NCBI RefSeq assembly: GCF_018446385.1
Contig: NC_055990.1
Location: 26,249,891-26,313,890, forward strand
Source of the DNA: Zingiber officinale
Lineage: Eukaryota > Streptophyta > Magnoliopsida > Zingiberales > Zingiberaceae
Direction: 5' to 3'
Length of the DNA stretch: 64,000 bases
This document shows, one piece after another, positions 46,470-57,574 of this stretch; position 1 is the stretch's first letter, and each line of letters opens with the position of its first letter. Both the position numbers and the translations under genes were made by a program. Under the pieces are notes generated by a model. It had not been told where the DNA came from. It ran no database searches and saw nothing but the letters and a program-made list of their open reading frames with translations.

Positions 46470-47177
46470 TGGGAGAATAGAACTGAGTTTTTTGATAGAG
46501 AATCCTACTCGAGTCCTTAAAAGTTTTTTTTTTTCTAAACTATTTTCACTAGAGGTTGCAATTGTCTGGACATTTCCGCCTGAAGTTGGGATTGCTGTTT
46601 TATAAAGTTTGTTTTGCAAAATATTTTTCTATGCACATGTTTTTGAATAGGTATAGTTATATATAATCTTTATAAATTTTTAAATAATGAATTTAAAACC
46701 TAATTTAAACCATATCACCATTAAAATATTCAAGAAGTTCAAATTGGATTGGATCTCTAATCCAAATCACACAAGGTAGCCACTATAAACTAGAGGTTAG
46801 AAAAACAAAGATATGATTCAAGAATATGAAAAATACAAATTGGAGTTTGAAGTAGAGGAAGACGTCTATCAAACAACGAACAATATCAGAGAGGAAAAAG
46901 GTCGAAGAAAGACAATTTCTGAAACCCTAATCTCGAATTTCAGCAGTTGGTCGACGTTTAAAACAAGAGCAGAAATCCATAATAGAAATCAAACAGGATG
47001 AATAACAAAAAGGGTATTGTCGATTCCAAGAAAGATCTATTTTTTTACCATGTGAATCACAGAAAAATGATTAACGATGAAACAAAGAGAAGAGACGGAT
47101 CGAAAAAGGGCATTACTCTGTGATGCGGTCGGTACCGCTGCTGCTTTGAGGAGGCGATGTCGAGGAGAGATCGGAGT
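46470..47177. other. Spacer after the glutaredoxin gene
   Basis: This holds the glutaredoxin 3' flank and AT-rich sequence. AAACCCTAA at about 46922 is a telobox-like motif. No gene was supported. Confidence 0.5.
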
Positions 47178-47474
47178 TTAGCGAAGGCCGTGTCGAGGAG
47201 AGCTGCTGCTGCTGCGAGGACAGATGGTCAGCGCCAAATGGAGCGAGCGGAAGACGTCGCCGACATTCCCAGAGGCGAGGGCAGAGCACGCCACTTTGTT
47301 CGCCTCGTCGGAGATCCGCTTGTCGTATACCGGAGCTGCCTCCGCCGCCCGATCCCGCTCATCTAGGGTCTTTTCCGCCGCTTCTCCCTGGGAAGAGGGA
47401 AAGGCATGATGGATGGCTAGAGATGCGGAGCGGGCGTATTCGAAGGAGGCGACGGCGGCGTCGATGTCCGCCAT
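47178..47474 (-). CDS. Hypothetical protein, unrecognised
   Basis: A 98-residue open frame begins MADIDAAVASFEYARSASLAIHHAFPSSQGEAAEKTLDERD. It is alanine-rich and mostly helical in appearance, ending in a serine run from AGC codons. GC-rich, gene-like composition extends upstream to about 47600, where another ATG reads MGSSWGCDDGDGDGDE before a stop, so a longer broken or spliced gene is possible. The opposite strand is also open for long stretches, so strand choice is uncertain. It lies between two well-supported genes. No family was recognised. Confidence 0.35.
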   Translation of the reverse strand: MADIDAAVASFEYARSASLAIHHAFPSSQGEAAEKTLDERDRAAEAAPVYDKRISDEANKVACSALASGNVGDVFRSLHLALTICPRSSSSSPRHGLR

Positions 47475-47768
47475 GAGGTCCTCCGGCGTGGGAGGGAAAC
47501 GCTTGACCCCGTCACAGAAGCTCCTTGCGCACGTGCGTTCCTCCTCTCACTCGTCGCCGTCGCCGTCGCCGTCGTCGCACCCCCACGAGGAGCCCATCGT
47601 CGTAGCCTCGTTCACACGTTTCCAACACTGAGACGCCAAAGAGTCAACATAACCCGCGATACACGAAAACGATGATAGGGAACATTTCCTTTGAGCCCTT
47701 GTCTTTTAATTATTTTTTAAACGTGCCCTTCGTGATTTCGAAGCATCACACTAAATGAAATAAACAAA

Positions 47769-48383
47769 TCAATTATCCATTTCTAATTCAAGAAAAAAAA
47801 ATCGGCGATCATCATCGTCTTCGTCGTTCAAGAACACGTCCCACAGTTGCTCCACTTGCCGATCCACCGCCAGTGGCGGCTGATTATTGTATACCGACGG
47901 CAGCGTCTGAGAAGTGGCATTTAGCGGCGCAGCGCAGGAGGAGGGCGGCGGTTGTGGGAAATTGAGCTTGGCGCGCGGGCCGCGGAACTCGAAGGCAGCG
48001 CGGTCGTAGGCGCGGGCGGCTTCCTCGGCGGTGTCGAAGGTACCGAGCCACTTGCGCGCCGACTGCCAGGGATCACGGATCTCCGCCGCCCATTTGCCCC
48101 AAGGCCGCTGCCGTACGCCGCGGTACTTGTTCTTCCTCTCTCTTTTTTTCCTCCTCGTTTTCGGCGCCTTCGCCGCCGTAGGTTCCCCGCCTCTCGTCGT
48201 CGCCTCCGCGTCGAAGAACTCGCAGCCGAGGCAACCGTCGATGCGGCAGAGGAGGCAGGGAGGGACTAGGGCGATGAGGTCTGGGGGTGAGGTGGTAGCG
48301 CCGGAGATGACGTAGGCGAGGGCGGAGATGAGAATGGAGGTCTCTTGCTCCGAGGAGAAGCAGGAGGAGGATATCGGCGGCAT
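47769..48383 (-). CDS. AP2/ERF transcription factor, group X, ERF109/RRTF1-like
   Basis: A single-exon protein of 204 residues. One AP2 domain spans residues 86-143 ([20 protein letters not shown]...[32 protein letters not shown]). N-terminal to it are [18 protein letters not shown] and a CX2CX4CX2C motif at residues 43-54 ([12 protein letters not shown]), both matching ERF109/RRTF1. A basic stretch [11 protein letters not shown] precedes the domain and should act as nuclear signal. Family members bind GCC-box DNA and answer quickly to oxidative stress, wounding and jasmonate. The acidic C-terminus ([13 protein letters not shown]) may activate transcription. Two W-box cores lie just upstream. 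Confidence 0.92.
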   Translation of the reverse strand: MPPISSSCFSSEQETSILISALAYVISGATTSPPDLIALVPPCLLCRIDGCLGCEFFDAEATTRGGEPTAAKAPKTRRKKRERKNKYRGVRQRPWGKWAAEIRDPWQSARKWLGTFDTAEEAARAYDRAAFEFRGPRAKLNFPQPPPSSCAAPLNATSQTLPSVYNNQPPLAVDRQVEQLWDVFLNDEDDDDRRFFFLELEMDN

Positions 48384-48413
48384 TGCTGGTGGCGGGAAGT
48401 GAAAGAGGCAGAG

Positions 48414-48422
48414 TATATAAAG
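48414..48422 (-). promoter_or_regulatory. TATA-like box close to the ERF start codon
   Basis: TTTATATAC on the minus strand lies only about 31 bp before the ATG at 48383. If used, transcription would start within a few bases of the codon; either the leader is extremely short or another promoter is used. Confidence 0.45.
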
Positions 48423-48444
48423 GTTGTGGCGGGCAGTGAGACGG

Positions 48445-48514
48445 TTGACCCGCGGATAGATGAGAAATGTTCGTCTGACAGCTGTCGCTCAGGGATACAA
48501 AAAAACGCGGTCAA
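48445..48514 (-). promoter_or_regulatory. Two W-box cores upstream of the ERF gene
   Basis: TTGACC at 48445-48450 and GGTCAA at 48509-48514 are WRKY-type W-box cores, fitting a gene induced by stress. Such short motifs occur by chance often. Confidence 0.35.
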
Positions 48515-48522
48515 AGAGAAGA

Positions 48523-48911
48523 TTAAAAATATATGTAATTTATTTTATCAGTAAATTAAAATAAATAATTTCTGATTTTTCTAAAAATAAAACTGGAATA
48601 TTAGAGCCTATTATTTTCAGTGATTATGGGGGGAATCAGGAAATACTCCTTTGGGTTGGTTGATTTGAAAAATCTATTTCCTATTTTTCAATTTTAAATG
48701 AAAGAAAAAAATTAAGTAAAAAGAAAGAAAAAAACTAATTCAAAATATTTATCAACAATTTTCTTTCCAATTTTATTTTGGATAAAATATAATTTATGTA
48801 CTATCATACCAGACATAACCACAACCTCATGTAATGTCGTCCGCTTCTATGGTATATGTACATATATATATAATTATCTAAACTCTTCTATTGCTCCGTA
48901 ATTCTATTAGT
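48523..48911. other. AT-rich spacer after the gene island
   Basis: No coding region or recognisable transposon; contains a short (TA)n stretch near 48863. Confidence 0.5.
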
Positions 48912-49760
48912 CCCGATACAACCAGCTAAAGGGGAATGAATAGCCAACAAGTTAGATCAAACAATTTTTTTTACTTTTTATCTTAGCAAAGATAAATACA
49001 AGTTAACTAAACAACAAATAATTAAACATAAAATAAAATAAGAAAGAGGCACAAAACTTTAAATTAGTTGCAATTGGAGAGGCCAAGGCAAGAATCAACT
49101 CACTAGTAGTTCTCCTTCGATAAAGGTGGAATAACCTCTTACAGACGATGAAAGCACAAAATTACAAAGCAGAATTAATGAGGTGAAAGTATAGAGTTCT
49201 TAAACAAGTGTTGTATTGAACTCCTATGACTAAGGCTCTATTTATATCTCTCTGGTCGAAATAGTTGTTTTGATGATGTGGCTCATCCGGGAGCCTAGAC
49301 GTGATCCGGACACCCCTAGCAGTGCAAGTTTTATTGGTTTCACAATAGCTTGGGGATAAAATTTTATTCTTGCCCGGGCGCTTGGATCGGTCCGGGTGTC
49401 TAGACTGTGTACTCTCAAAGAGGAGGCGCTTGTCCAATACCAAGGTGGTCTGTGCGCCCGGACCCTGCGACTGGAGTCCGGGTGCCAGTGTACTCTTCTA
49501 TATCCTCTTGTCTTTCAGATGCACCAAGGTCGTCGGCTCGCTTTCCGTGTCATCTTTCTTGTCCGTTGTATTTTCTGCTCAACTTCTTGTGTTCCTAAGT
49601 CTCTGCATACTTAGACACAAGGTATCAAATACACAGAACATTACTTAACTTGATTAATTATATCAAAACCAAGTACTTACAAATTCTTATTTCTCCCTAA
49701 CCCTTATGTTAACTTGAGTGTTAGGATCTAGATGAGCTCCTTTACCATTATGTCATCTAC
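48912..49760 (-). mobile_element. Degraded copia solo LTR
   Basis: The left edge CAGCTAAAGGGGAATGAATAGC resembles the reversed LTR end CCGCTAGAGGGGGGGTGAATAGC seen at 60420. A TATAAATAG box on the minus strand lies at about 49238-49248. The termini and duplication are worn, so the edges are approximate and the insertion is old. Confidence 0.5.
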
Positions 49761-50042
49761 AACCTTCTCTATAACAATTGTTTTTCACTGGCTCACTGGA
49801 TCATAATATTAGACTAGAATAAATTAACATAGTCAGTAAAAACTCTCTGAATTGAGATGTTGAAATAGTAAACCGGGAGCAAGGATGAATTGAAAACTAG
49901 AAACTATTATTCAGGTTAATATTGACTATGGTGTATCTTAGCTAATCACATGAGGTATTCGGGTTGAAACTTAGCGCGCCCGAGCATATTTTTTTCTATA
50001 TCTTGGTCACCTGTACTAATGGCTAGTAGCCACACGTGATTA
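49761..50042. other. Spacer between the degraded LTR and the SINE-like insertion
   Basis: Nothing recognisable apart from the left target duplication of the SINE-like copy at 50025-50041. Confidence 0.45.
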
Positions 50043-50230
50043 CCCCAGGGTGTAACGTAGATTGTGGGTGCATGACATCTCTAGCGTAATGGTCAAGGGT
50101 CGATTCTCAGGAACTGATGACCTGGGGTTTACCCCACCATCTGCCTATGGCATGTGTACCTATATTTACCTCCCTCCATATCCGTGGGGGCGACACTAGG
50201 GGGCCGCTAAGGTAGCGGATCTACCTTTTT
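50043..50230 (+). mobile_element. SINE-like insertion, copy 2
   Basis: It matches copy 1 (4024-4254) along GTAGATTGTGGGTGCATGAC to CTAAGGTAGCGGATCTA and ends in a T run. Flanking direct repeats AGTAGCCACACGTGATT (50025-50041) and AGTAGTCACCCATGATT (50232-50248) agree at 14 of 17 bases, a decayed target duplication. Box spacing is unusual for a tRNA-derived promoter. Confidence 0.6.
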
Positions 50231-50404
50231 TAGTAGTCACCCATGATTTACATCCTTCATGTTGACCTAGGGACGGATTGGTGGGGGCGTTGGAAGCGAA
50301 CGAATCGCCTTTTTGCCACATGTGGGATCCAGTTGCATGAAAGAATTTTAAATGTGGGTCCATATAGACCGATTGATATAGAATTTATTTTTTATTTTTT
50401 CCCG

Positions 50405-50490
50405 GGGTTGCGCGGTAGGGTATTCAGGTTGTCACCTAGGTACCCGCGGTTTGATTTCCAGCTATAATGAATTTATAGGAAATTTTTATC
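50405..50490 (+). repeat. Short SINE-like repeat, second family, copy 2
   Basis: GGTATTCAGGTTGTCACC and CGGTTTGATTTCCAGCTATAATG match the copy at 8791-8880. It lies just left of the copia LTR at 50505. Confidence 0.45.
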
Positions 50491-50504
50491 CAAATGAAAT
50501 GCGC

Positions 50505-51439
50505 TATTGGTGTAGATTGCACTAACGATCTAACTCAGATTTTGATGAATGATAAGTGAGCTAAGTTAGGTGTTTTGTGATCTAACTGCTTTATCGAGTG
50601 TGCAGGAATTGACGAGTCCGAAGGACCGGACACCAGGCTAAAATCCAACTAGGTCTACGGGATTGGATAGCTGGTGCAGAGTCCAGATAGGTCAACAGGC
50701 CGACCGGATAGCTAGCAGGAAGTCCGGTTGGGTCCGCAGGACCGGACAACTAGCATGAAGACCTGGTGGAACGGTTGACCGAATTAGGCAGGAACGGTTG
50801 ACCGAACAGCTGGATCGATCGACCGATTAGCGTCGAGTTAAACCCTGATCTTGAGATCAGTGGATCTGGATCAGGTCTAGATCGGCTATATAAAGGGCCT
50901 CAACCAGCACTTCGAAGACATAAAAAAATAGAACTTGATACTAAGCTTCTACAATTCTTCTGCTGCTTCGACTATGATCTGCTGTTGCTACACTATTACC
51001 CCACGATATTCGACCACTGCCAGCATACCAACATCAACACACGAGTCTGTTCAGATTCCTATATTCTAAAGTGTTGGTAACAAATTTTTATTTACTGTTT
51101 ACCCGTAATACTTGTAAAAAAGAAGTGTAGGTTGTTACACTGTCCTACTTTCATCTTGTATTCGATAACATCTTTCGGGGGTACCGGAATAGGTGTTTAG
51201 TGGATTACCTATCGATAGGTCCACGAGACTTGGGTCTTGGGTAGGAGTCGTCGCATACTTTGAACCAAGTAAGCCAACAGTGTTTACATACTTCCTTGTG
51301 TGTCTTTTCTGCTTCGTTGTCTAACTTAGTTTTTCTCTCCGTATTTTGATCATAGTTCTAAAAAGAAAAGATAAGTTTTTCAAAACCACGTGATTCCCCC
51401 CCCCCCCCCCCCCCCCCCAATGTGTGACTCGATCCAACA
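50505..51439 (+). repeat. 5' LTR of the plus-strand copia element
   Basis: The LTR is 935 bp, starting TATTGGTGTAGATTGCACTAAC and ending GATCCAACA. A diverged copy of the same LTR family in opposite orientation forms the solo LTR 53055-56882. The 3' partner lies beyond the window. Confidence 0.8.
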
Positions 51440-53054
51440 AGTGGTATCAGATTAAGGTTCTGCGAATTGGTACAACCACCAACAAGTCGAGGGAATCATT
51501 TTATTTTGGATTTTGGATTTTGAAACTCATTTGAATTGGTAAAATTTACCTTTTCAAATAAATATTTTTTGTACGCCTTTATTAGAAGTTGGTGCAACAC
51601 CACTCGAGTCATCTATAGTTATTTTTTTCTCAAGCACTGTTAATCCAAAACCAAGTCTTGGTGCCTCCCTCTAGTTTTCTTTTTCAGCAAGGTTCATAGC
51701 CCAAAACGAGGGATACAACACCGTTCGTCCACCACTCTTCAACAGGGACGATTTCCCATACTGGAAGAAGCGGATGGAAGTGTACATGAAGACCGACTTC
51801 GACTAATGTTTCAGCGTCACCAAAGGGTACAAAGCGTCAGTTGACAACGCTGGAATTCCAATGGACCATAAGAATTGGAATCCAGAAATGAAGAAGAAGA
51901 CCTAGATCGACTTCAAGGCCCTCAACACAATCCAGTGTGAGTTAACAAAGGAGAAGTTGAACCGCATCAGTCAACACGAAGACGCTAAGGAGCTATGGGA
52001 CAAGCTCATAGAACTATAAGAAGGGACATTACAAGAATGACTGTCCAAATCTAAAGAAAAAAAGCCCTCAAAGCAACGTAAGATGAATCATTTACGGATG
52101 AATCGGACAACGATGAACCAAAACACACCAACTATCTCGTGCTAATGGCATATAGACCAGGATCGAAAAGCGAATCAGAAGACGAGTCTGAATCCGAATC
52201 GAGCCATGAGTCCGCACTCATTTCTGAAGGTTCCGATGAGGTACAATTTACTTTAAGTAAGAATTTTTTTAAAATAATTGCATGTTTACATAAGAGATTA
52301 ACATTGTATGAAAATTAAGTAAATGAACTAAATTTAGAAAATAAAACACTTAACAAACAATTAAAATCAATCTCAAGTTCTCAACGACCGAGCCAATTCA
52401 ATCTAAAACTCCAATTCAAGTTGCAACACTTGAAAAGGAGAATTTTAGTTGAAAAGGAGAAGTAGTTGAACTGAAATAACTACTAGAAAAATTCACAATT
52501 CGATCCAAGTACCTTGATATGATACTTGGATCACAAAGAGCGATGTACAATAAATCCAAACTCGGATATGAGTCAAACTCAACTAATAAAACATTTATAT
52601 CTCTAATCACTCAAAATAAAAATCAAACTAAGGCATGAGTTCCGAAAACGTACTTAACCACCCAAGTAGGACTCAACCTATACTATGTACCAAAAAATAA
52701 CATTCACTACATAAAGCAAAATAAACCAAATAACTCACTCTCAATTCCGAAAATTAAAACTTTAAACCAAAATAATAAAATCAAATCTAATAAACCTAAA
52801 TAAAGTCAACCTAAACTCAATTTATTATAACTATGGAACAAATTGACATAAACTTAAATTAAATAAAAATAAAACTAAATCAAACCAAAACTATAACCAA
52901 GTCTATTATAACTATAAAACAAATCGACACAAACCCAAAACCTAAAACTCAAGTCCAATAATTCAAGGGGAGACTCCAAATAGTTGGCATCTCCAAAATT
53001 AATAAGCATACCCGAATGGGTAATTAGGACTAGTTTAAAAAAAAACAAAAGTTT

Positions 53055-56000
53055 TGTTGGATAGTGACACACGTGAGGGAGGGGGGGGGGGTGAATCACG
53101 CGGTTTTTAAAACACTTCTTTTTCGATTTTTGAAAACATGAGTACGCAACGGAAAGTAAATAAGAAAGCACCAGAAAAAACACGAGCGGTTTTTTACTTG
53201 GTTCGGAGCCTTCGATGACTCCTACTCCAAGGCCCAGGTCCCGCGAACCTATCGATGGGTAATCCACTAAAAACCTCTTCTGGTACCCCTGGAAGAGAGA
53301 ATTGATTACAAAAGGTTAGGTCAAGTGCAACACACTGCACTTGCCTTTTTATAGTAATTAAGTACAAAGAAAAAAGTTACCAACACTTTCTATGGATTGA
53401 AATGAGAGATCTTATTGTGTTGATGTCTATTTGCCGAGCGCAACCAGAACTCCTCGGATCAGTCGTCGGGCTCAGCAACTTCGTAGTAGAGTTGTACTAG
53501 TAATCGGGAACAGTCGGAAGCTTGAAAGAAGGCGCAGTAGCTCGTATGTAGTTATTGTTCCAAAGCCTCCTCGAAACTTCCTTATAAAGGGCTTGGAAGG
53601 CATCTTCCAAAGGCCTTGAATGTGCCTCCAATGGGATAGAATTGTTGGTTAGTCCTAGGAACATCGTATCGATTTCACTGTATAAAAATTTTGTACAAGT
53701 GTCAAACATTTCCTAAATAACCTATTGTGTTCTTTAGAAGTTAAATTAGGAATCGCAGACGGAACTTAACATCATTGATTCTAAATTTAACTTATCTGTT
53801 ATTAATGGTTTAGATTTGGATCGCAAGCGAAACTTAACACTATTGATCCAAATCCACCTATGTTATAAATTCCATTAAATATTAATTTCCAAAATTGACT
53901 TCCAGGACTGCATGACGAGGCACATGACCTTCTTGGGTATGGGAGCATCCACCACCGCCTAAACAAAGCCTTTTAAGGAAGCTAATATTTAATTTCCTTA
54001 TATAACTCTAGGTTTAACTAAAAGGAACAATCGAATCACAAATTCGAAAAACAAAACAAAGAAAACACAACTTCGAAACAAATCCGAAAAACTAGAATCT
54101 AATGTCTCTTGTGTTTGGAATTCTTACAAAGAAAAATAACTAACATGATGCGGAAAACAATTGCTAATTATACCTTCTCTTTGTATGCTAATAACCTCGA
54201 GATCTTCTGCCATATTCCTCGCCTCGCCTTGGACGTCGTGTGGGCGACGATCCTCCAAGATGAACACCACCCAAAACCTTCTTCCTCCTCCTCTAGAATT
54301 CGGCTACCACCACCACCAAGGAGCAAAAGAGAGCAAGGGGAAAAGAGAGGGAGAGAGGGCCTACCACCAAGAGGAACTCCACCAAGAGAATAAGAATTGT
54401 TATTTCATGTGGCCTCTCCTCCCCTTCTTTTATAATACTTGCCCAAGGCAAATAAGGAAAGATTTTTTACAAAAATTAAAATTTTTCTCTTGTTTTTCCT
54501 TTTCCCCTTTTATTTATCATTTTCTTTCCTCTTGATTGAATCAATCATCAAACCTTGATTGGTTTGATTTGGCCGACCCCTTGCTTGGGCACCAAGCAAG
54601 GGTGGCCGACCACTATAAGGAAAGAAATAAATCTCTTGTAAAAATTTTAAAAGCAAAAGAAGGAATGCTCTTATAAAATTTTACAAGCTCTCTTTTGATT
54701 TCCTAAAGTGGAAGTTAAAAAAGAAAAGTTTTAAAAATTAAAACCATGTTTTAAAATTTAAAACTTCTCTTCTAAAAAATTTCCTTTTTTAACATGGTTA
54801 CAAAAATTAAAAATTTTAATTTTAAAACTTCTCTTCCTTTTTTCTTAAAACCATGAGGATGGTTAAAAAAGGAAAGCTTTAAAATTTTTAAACTTTCTTT
54901 TAAACCATGTGGCCTAATTCAAATAAGGAAAGTTTTACAAATTTAAAATCTCTCTTTTACAACTTGTAGATTTCTACAAAGAGAAGATTTTAAAAATTCA
55001 AAACACCCCTCCTATTTGAATTAATCATGGTCGATCCCTTCTTGCTTGGTCACCAAGCAAAAGGGTCGGCCCCCATAGAGGAGGATGTGGCCGACTCTTG
55101 CTTGGTCACCAAGCATTAGGTCGGCCCCCTTCTTGGACACCATGATGGACTATTATTTGGATGAACTTGAGGCTTTAATGAGGCTACAACAGGGACCTAG
55201 AGGAAAAATTAGTTTTGACCTTCCGATGAGCTTGAGTATCCCGTGTTCGCCCTGAACACACAACTCAAGTTCATCAACAAGAACTCATTCCACTAGAGAG
55301 TTATTGTTGTACTATCGCACCAACCCCAAATTACATTATGGGCTCCTTCTTATCATGAGTGTGTTAGTCTCACTGTGTTTAAGATAACGAATGTTCATTA
55401 ATTTAATGAGTTACTAACAACTCATTTAATTAATATCTATCTCCGAGAGTAGTACCACTCAACTTCATTATCATGTCAGACTAAGTCCACCTGCAGGGTT
55501 TAACATGACAATCCTTATGAGCTCCTCTTGGGGACATTCTCAACCTAGATAACTAGGACACAGTTTCCTTCTATAATCAACAACACACATTATAAGTAAT
55601 ATCATTTCCCAACTTATCGGGCCTATTGATTTATCGAGCTAAACCTCACCCTTTGATAAGTCAAAGAAATAAATATTAAATATATGTGCTTGTTATTATA
55701 TTAGGATTAAGAGCAAACACTTCCATAATAACTAAGGACTTGTTCTTTTATTAAGTCAGTATAAAAAGAACTTGCCTTAATTGGTCCTACTCAATACACT
55801 TAGAGTGTATCAGTGTAATTTATTAGTTAAGATAAACTAATACTTAACTACACTACGACTATACCAACGGTTTGTTCCTTTCCATCTTAGTCGCGAGCAC
55901 CTGCTTATAATTTATAAAGAACCGACAACATGATCTTTTGTGTGTGACACTACACACCATGTTATCTACTATATAAATTAATTGAACAATTACATTTAAC

Positions 56001-56882
56001 AAATAAATGTAGATATTGACCAATGTGATTCTTTTATTTCAAAATAAACGTTTACAAAAGCTAGACTTTTAGTATACACTCTAACAAGAATCTATCCTGA
56101 CATCGCTGCACCTTATCTGCGAACTGGTCAAATTTTATCCGTGGAAGGAGCCTTCCATAGCTATGGAAGGCGCCTTCCATGAATAGTATCAAGGCGCCTT
56201 CCATAGTCATGGAAGGCGCCTTCAGATACTGTTCACCCAAAGGCAGCTTTGCTCCTTTGCTTACTTTCTTGCCCTGCAACAAATGTGTTAGTACAAAATA
56301 CCCTGCAAGACAAGTGTTAGTATAATATAAAAAATAGAATAATTAGTTCCTATCCTCTCAGGACCAAGAACTAGTCAATGTCTCAGTTTAGAGATCCTAA
56401 ATGGATTTAAACTAGACTGACGCCTACTATCCCTCAATTGGGACGCGCCCTCATAGTCACTCTCTTCCAGTGACTTACCTTTACTTACCTTTTGCCAGAC
56501 ATCCGGTAAGCTCGTTGACCAGTCTGGACTTCGTGCCAGCTATCCGGTCAGCCCGTCGACTTAGCTGGGCTTCGTGCGAGCTATCCGGTCAGCCCATTGA
56601 CTTAGTTGGGCTTCGTGCCAACTATCCAGTCTGCCTGTCAATCTAGCTGGGCTTCGTGCCAGATATCCGATCAGCCCGTCGACCTATCTAGACTTCTTGC
56701 CAGCTATCCAATTGGCTCGTCGACCTAATTGGGTTTCGCACCAGCAGTCCGATCGACCCGTCAACCTAGCTGGACTTTTCTTGTACACTTAGTCAAAGTG
56801 TTAAATCACAACAAAACTAACTTAACCTACTTTGTCATTCATCAAAATATGAGTTAGACCATTAGTGCTAACCGCACCAACA
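53055..56882 (-). mobile_element. Solo copia LTR, minus strand, split by a 2.4 kb solo LTR
   Basis: The segment begins TGTTGGATAG and ends CGCACCAACA, flanked by a perfect 5-bp duplication AGTTT (53050-53054 and 56883-56887). Without its own insert it is about 1.38 kb. The order of blocks (GGGTGAATCACGCGG, GGTAATCCACTAAAAACC, TTTATAAGG box near 53582, AAGGCGCCTT palindromes, ATTTTGATGAATGACAAAG) is that of the 50505 LTR reversed, so it comes from the same family as its host element. It lies in the gag-to-integrase interval of that element. Confidence 0.9.
53643..56086 (-). mobile_element. 2.4 kb solo LTR, copy 2
   Basis: TGTTGG to CTAACA, 2444 bp, with a perfect duplication AGAAT (53638-53642 and 56087-56091). 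It matches copies at 8994 and 57575, including the palindrome at 53679-53697 and the minus-strand TATA region near 54430. It lies inside the solo LTR 53055-56882 and is therefore the youngest layer there. Confidence 0.92.
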
Positions 56883-57574
56883 AGTTTAACTTGACCAACA
56901 ATACTAGTGAAGTTTCAGATGATAGTAAGTTATAGAAACTTTGTCTATGCATGTCTAGGAATATATGACTTCGACCTGGTGCATTTGGCTTAGTGGAACT
57001 AACTGAAGCTACCCGTTACGAATCCTAACCAGTTAAACCAAAGTTTTATACTAAGTTTAGTGGATATGACTATTTGGAAAATTTTGAAAGCATCGTTACT
57101 CTAATGATGTCCAGGTGACTCACCATAGCTTAGAAGTTTATCCAAAGAATGTCTATTTGTTGAATCCAAAGCTAAACTTGAATTTAATACAAAGTTAAAC
57201 TCAACCCTAAAATTTAATCTAATTCATCTCATAAAATTATAGGATACCTTGATTAAAAACATAGATCGGATAAAATGACTAAGGATTAAATTAAATTAAA
57301 ATAAATTAAAATAAATTAAAATAAATTAAATGAAATTAGATTTTAATCAAAACTTAAATTTAAAATAAAAATTAAATTAAATCTAAATTAAATCAAATCA
57401 AAATTAAATTAAATTAGAAACATAGTTATGACATAGAAGAATGTCTCACACGAACTTTAGAAACCTAACAAAATTAAATGGTTTAGTTAGATGTTTACCG
57501 AAATTATCTAATTTAGACTCAACAATTTGTATTGCCTGTCAATAAAGAAAGCAAACCAAATCAACCCACAAATC

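Noticed and set aside
46915-46930. Telomeric repeat at AAACCCTAA
   Set aside because: It is a single motif, common in plant leader regions, not an array.
47952-48315. Plus-strand ORFs over the ERF gene
   Set aside because: They are shadows of the GC-rich minus-strand AP2 coding sequence.
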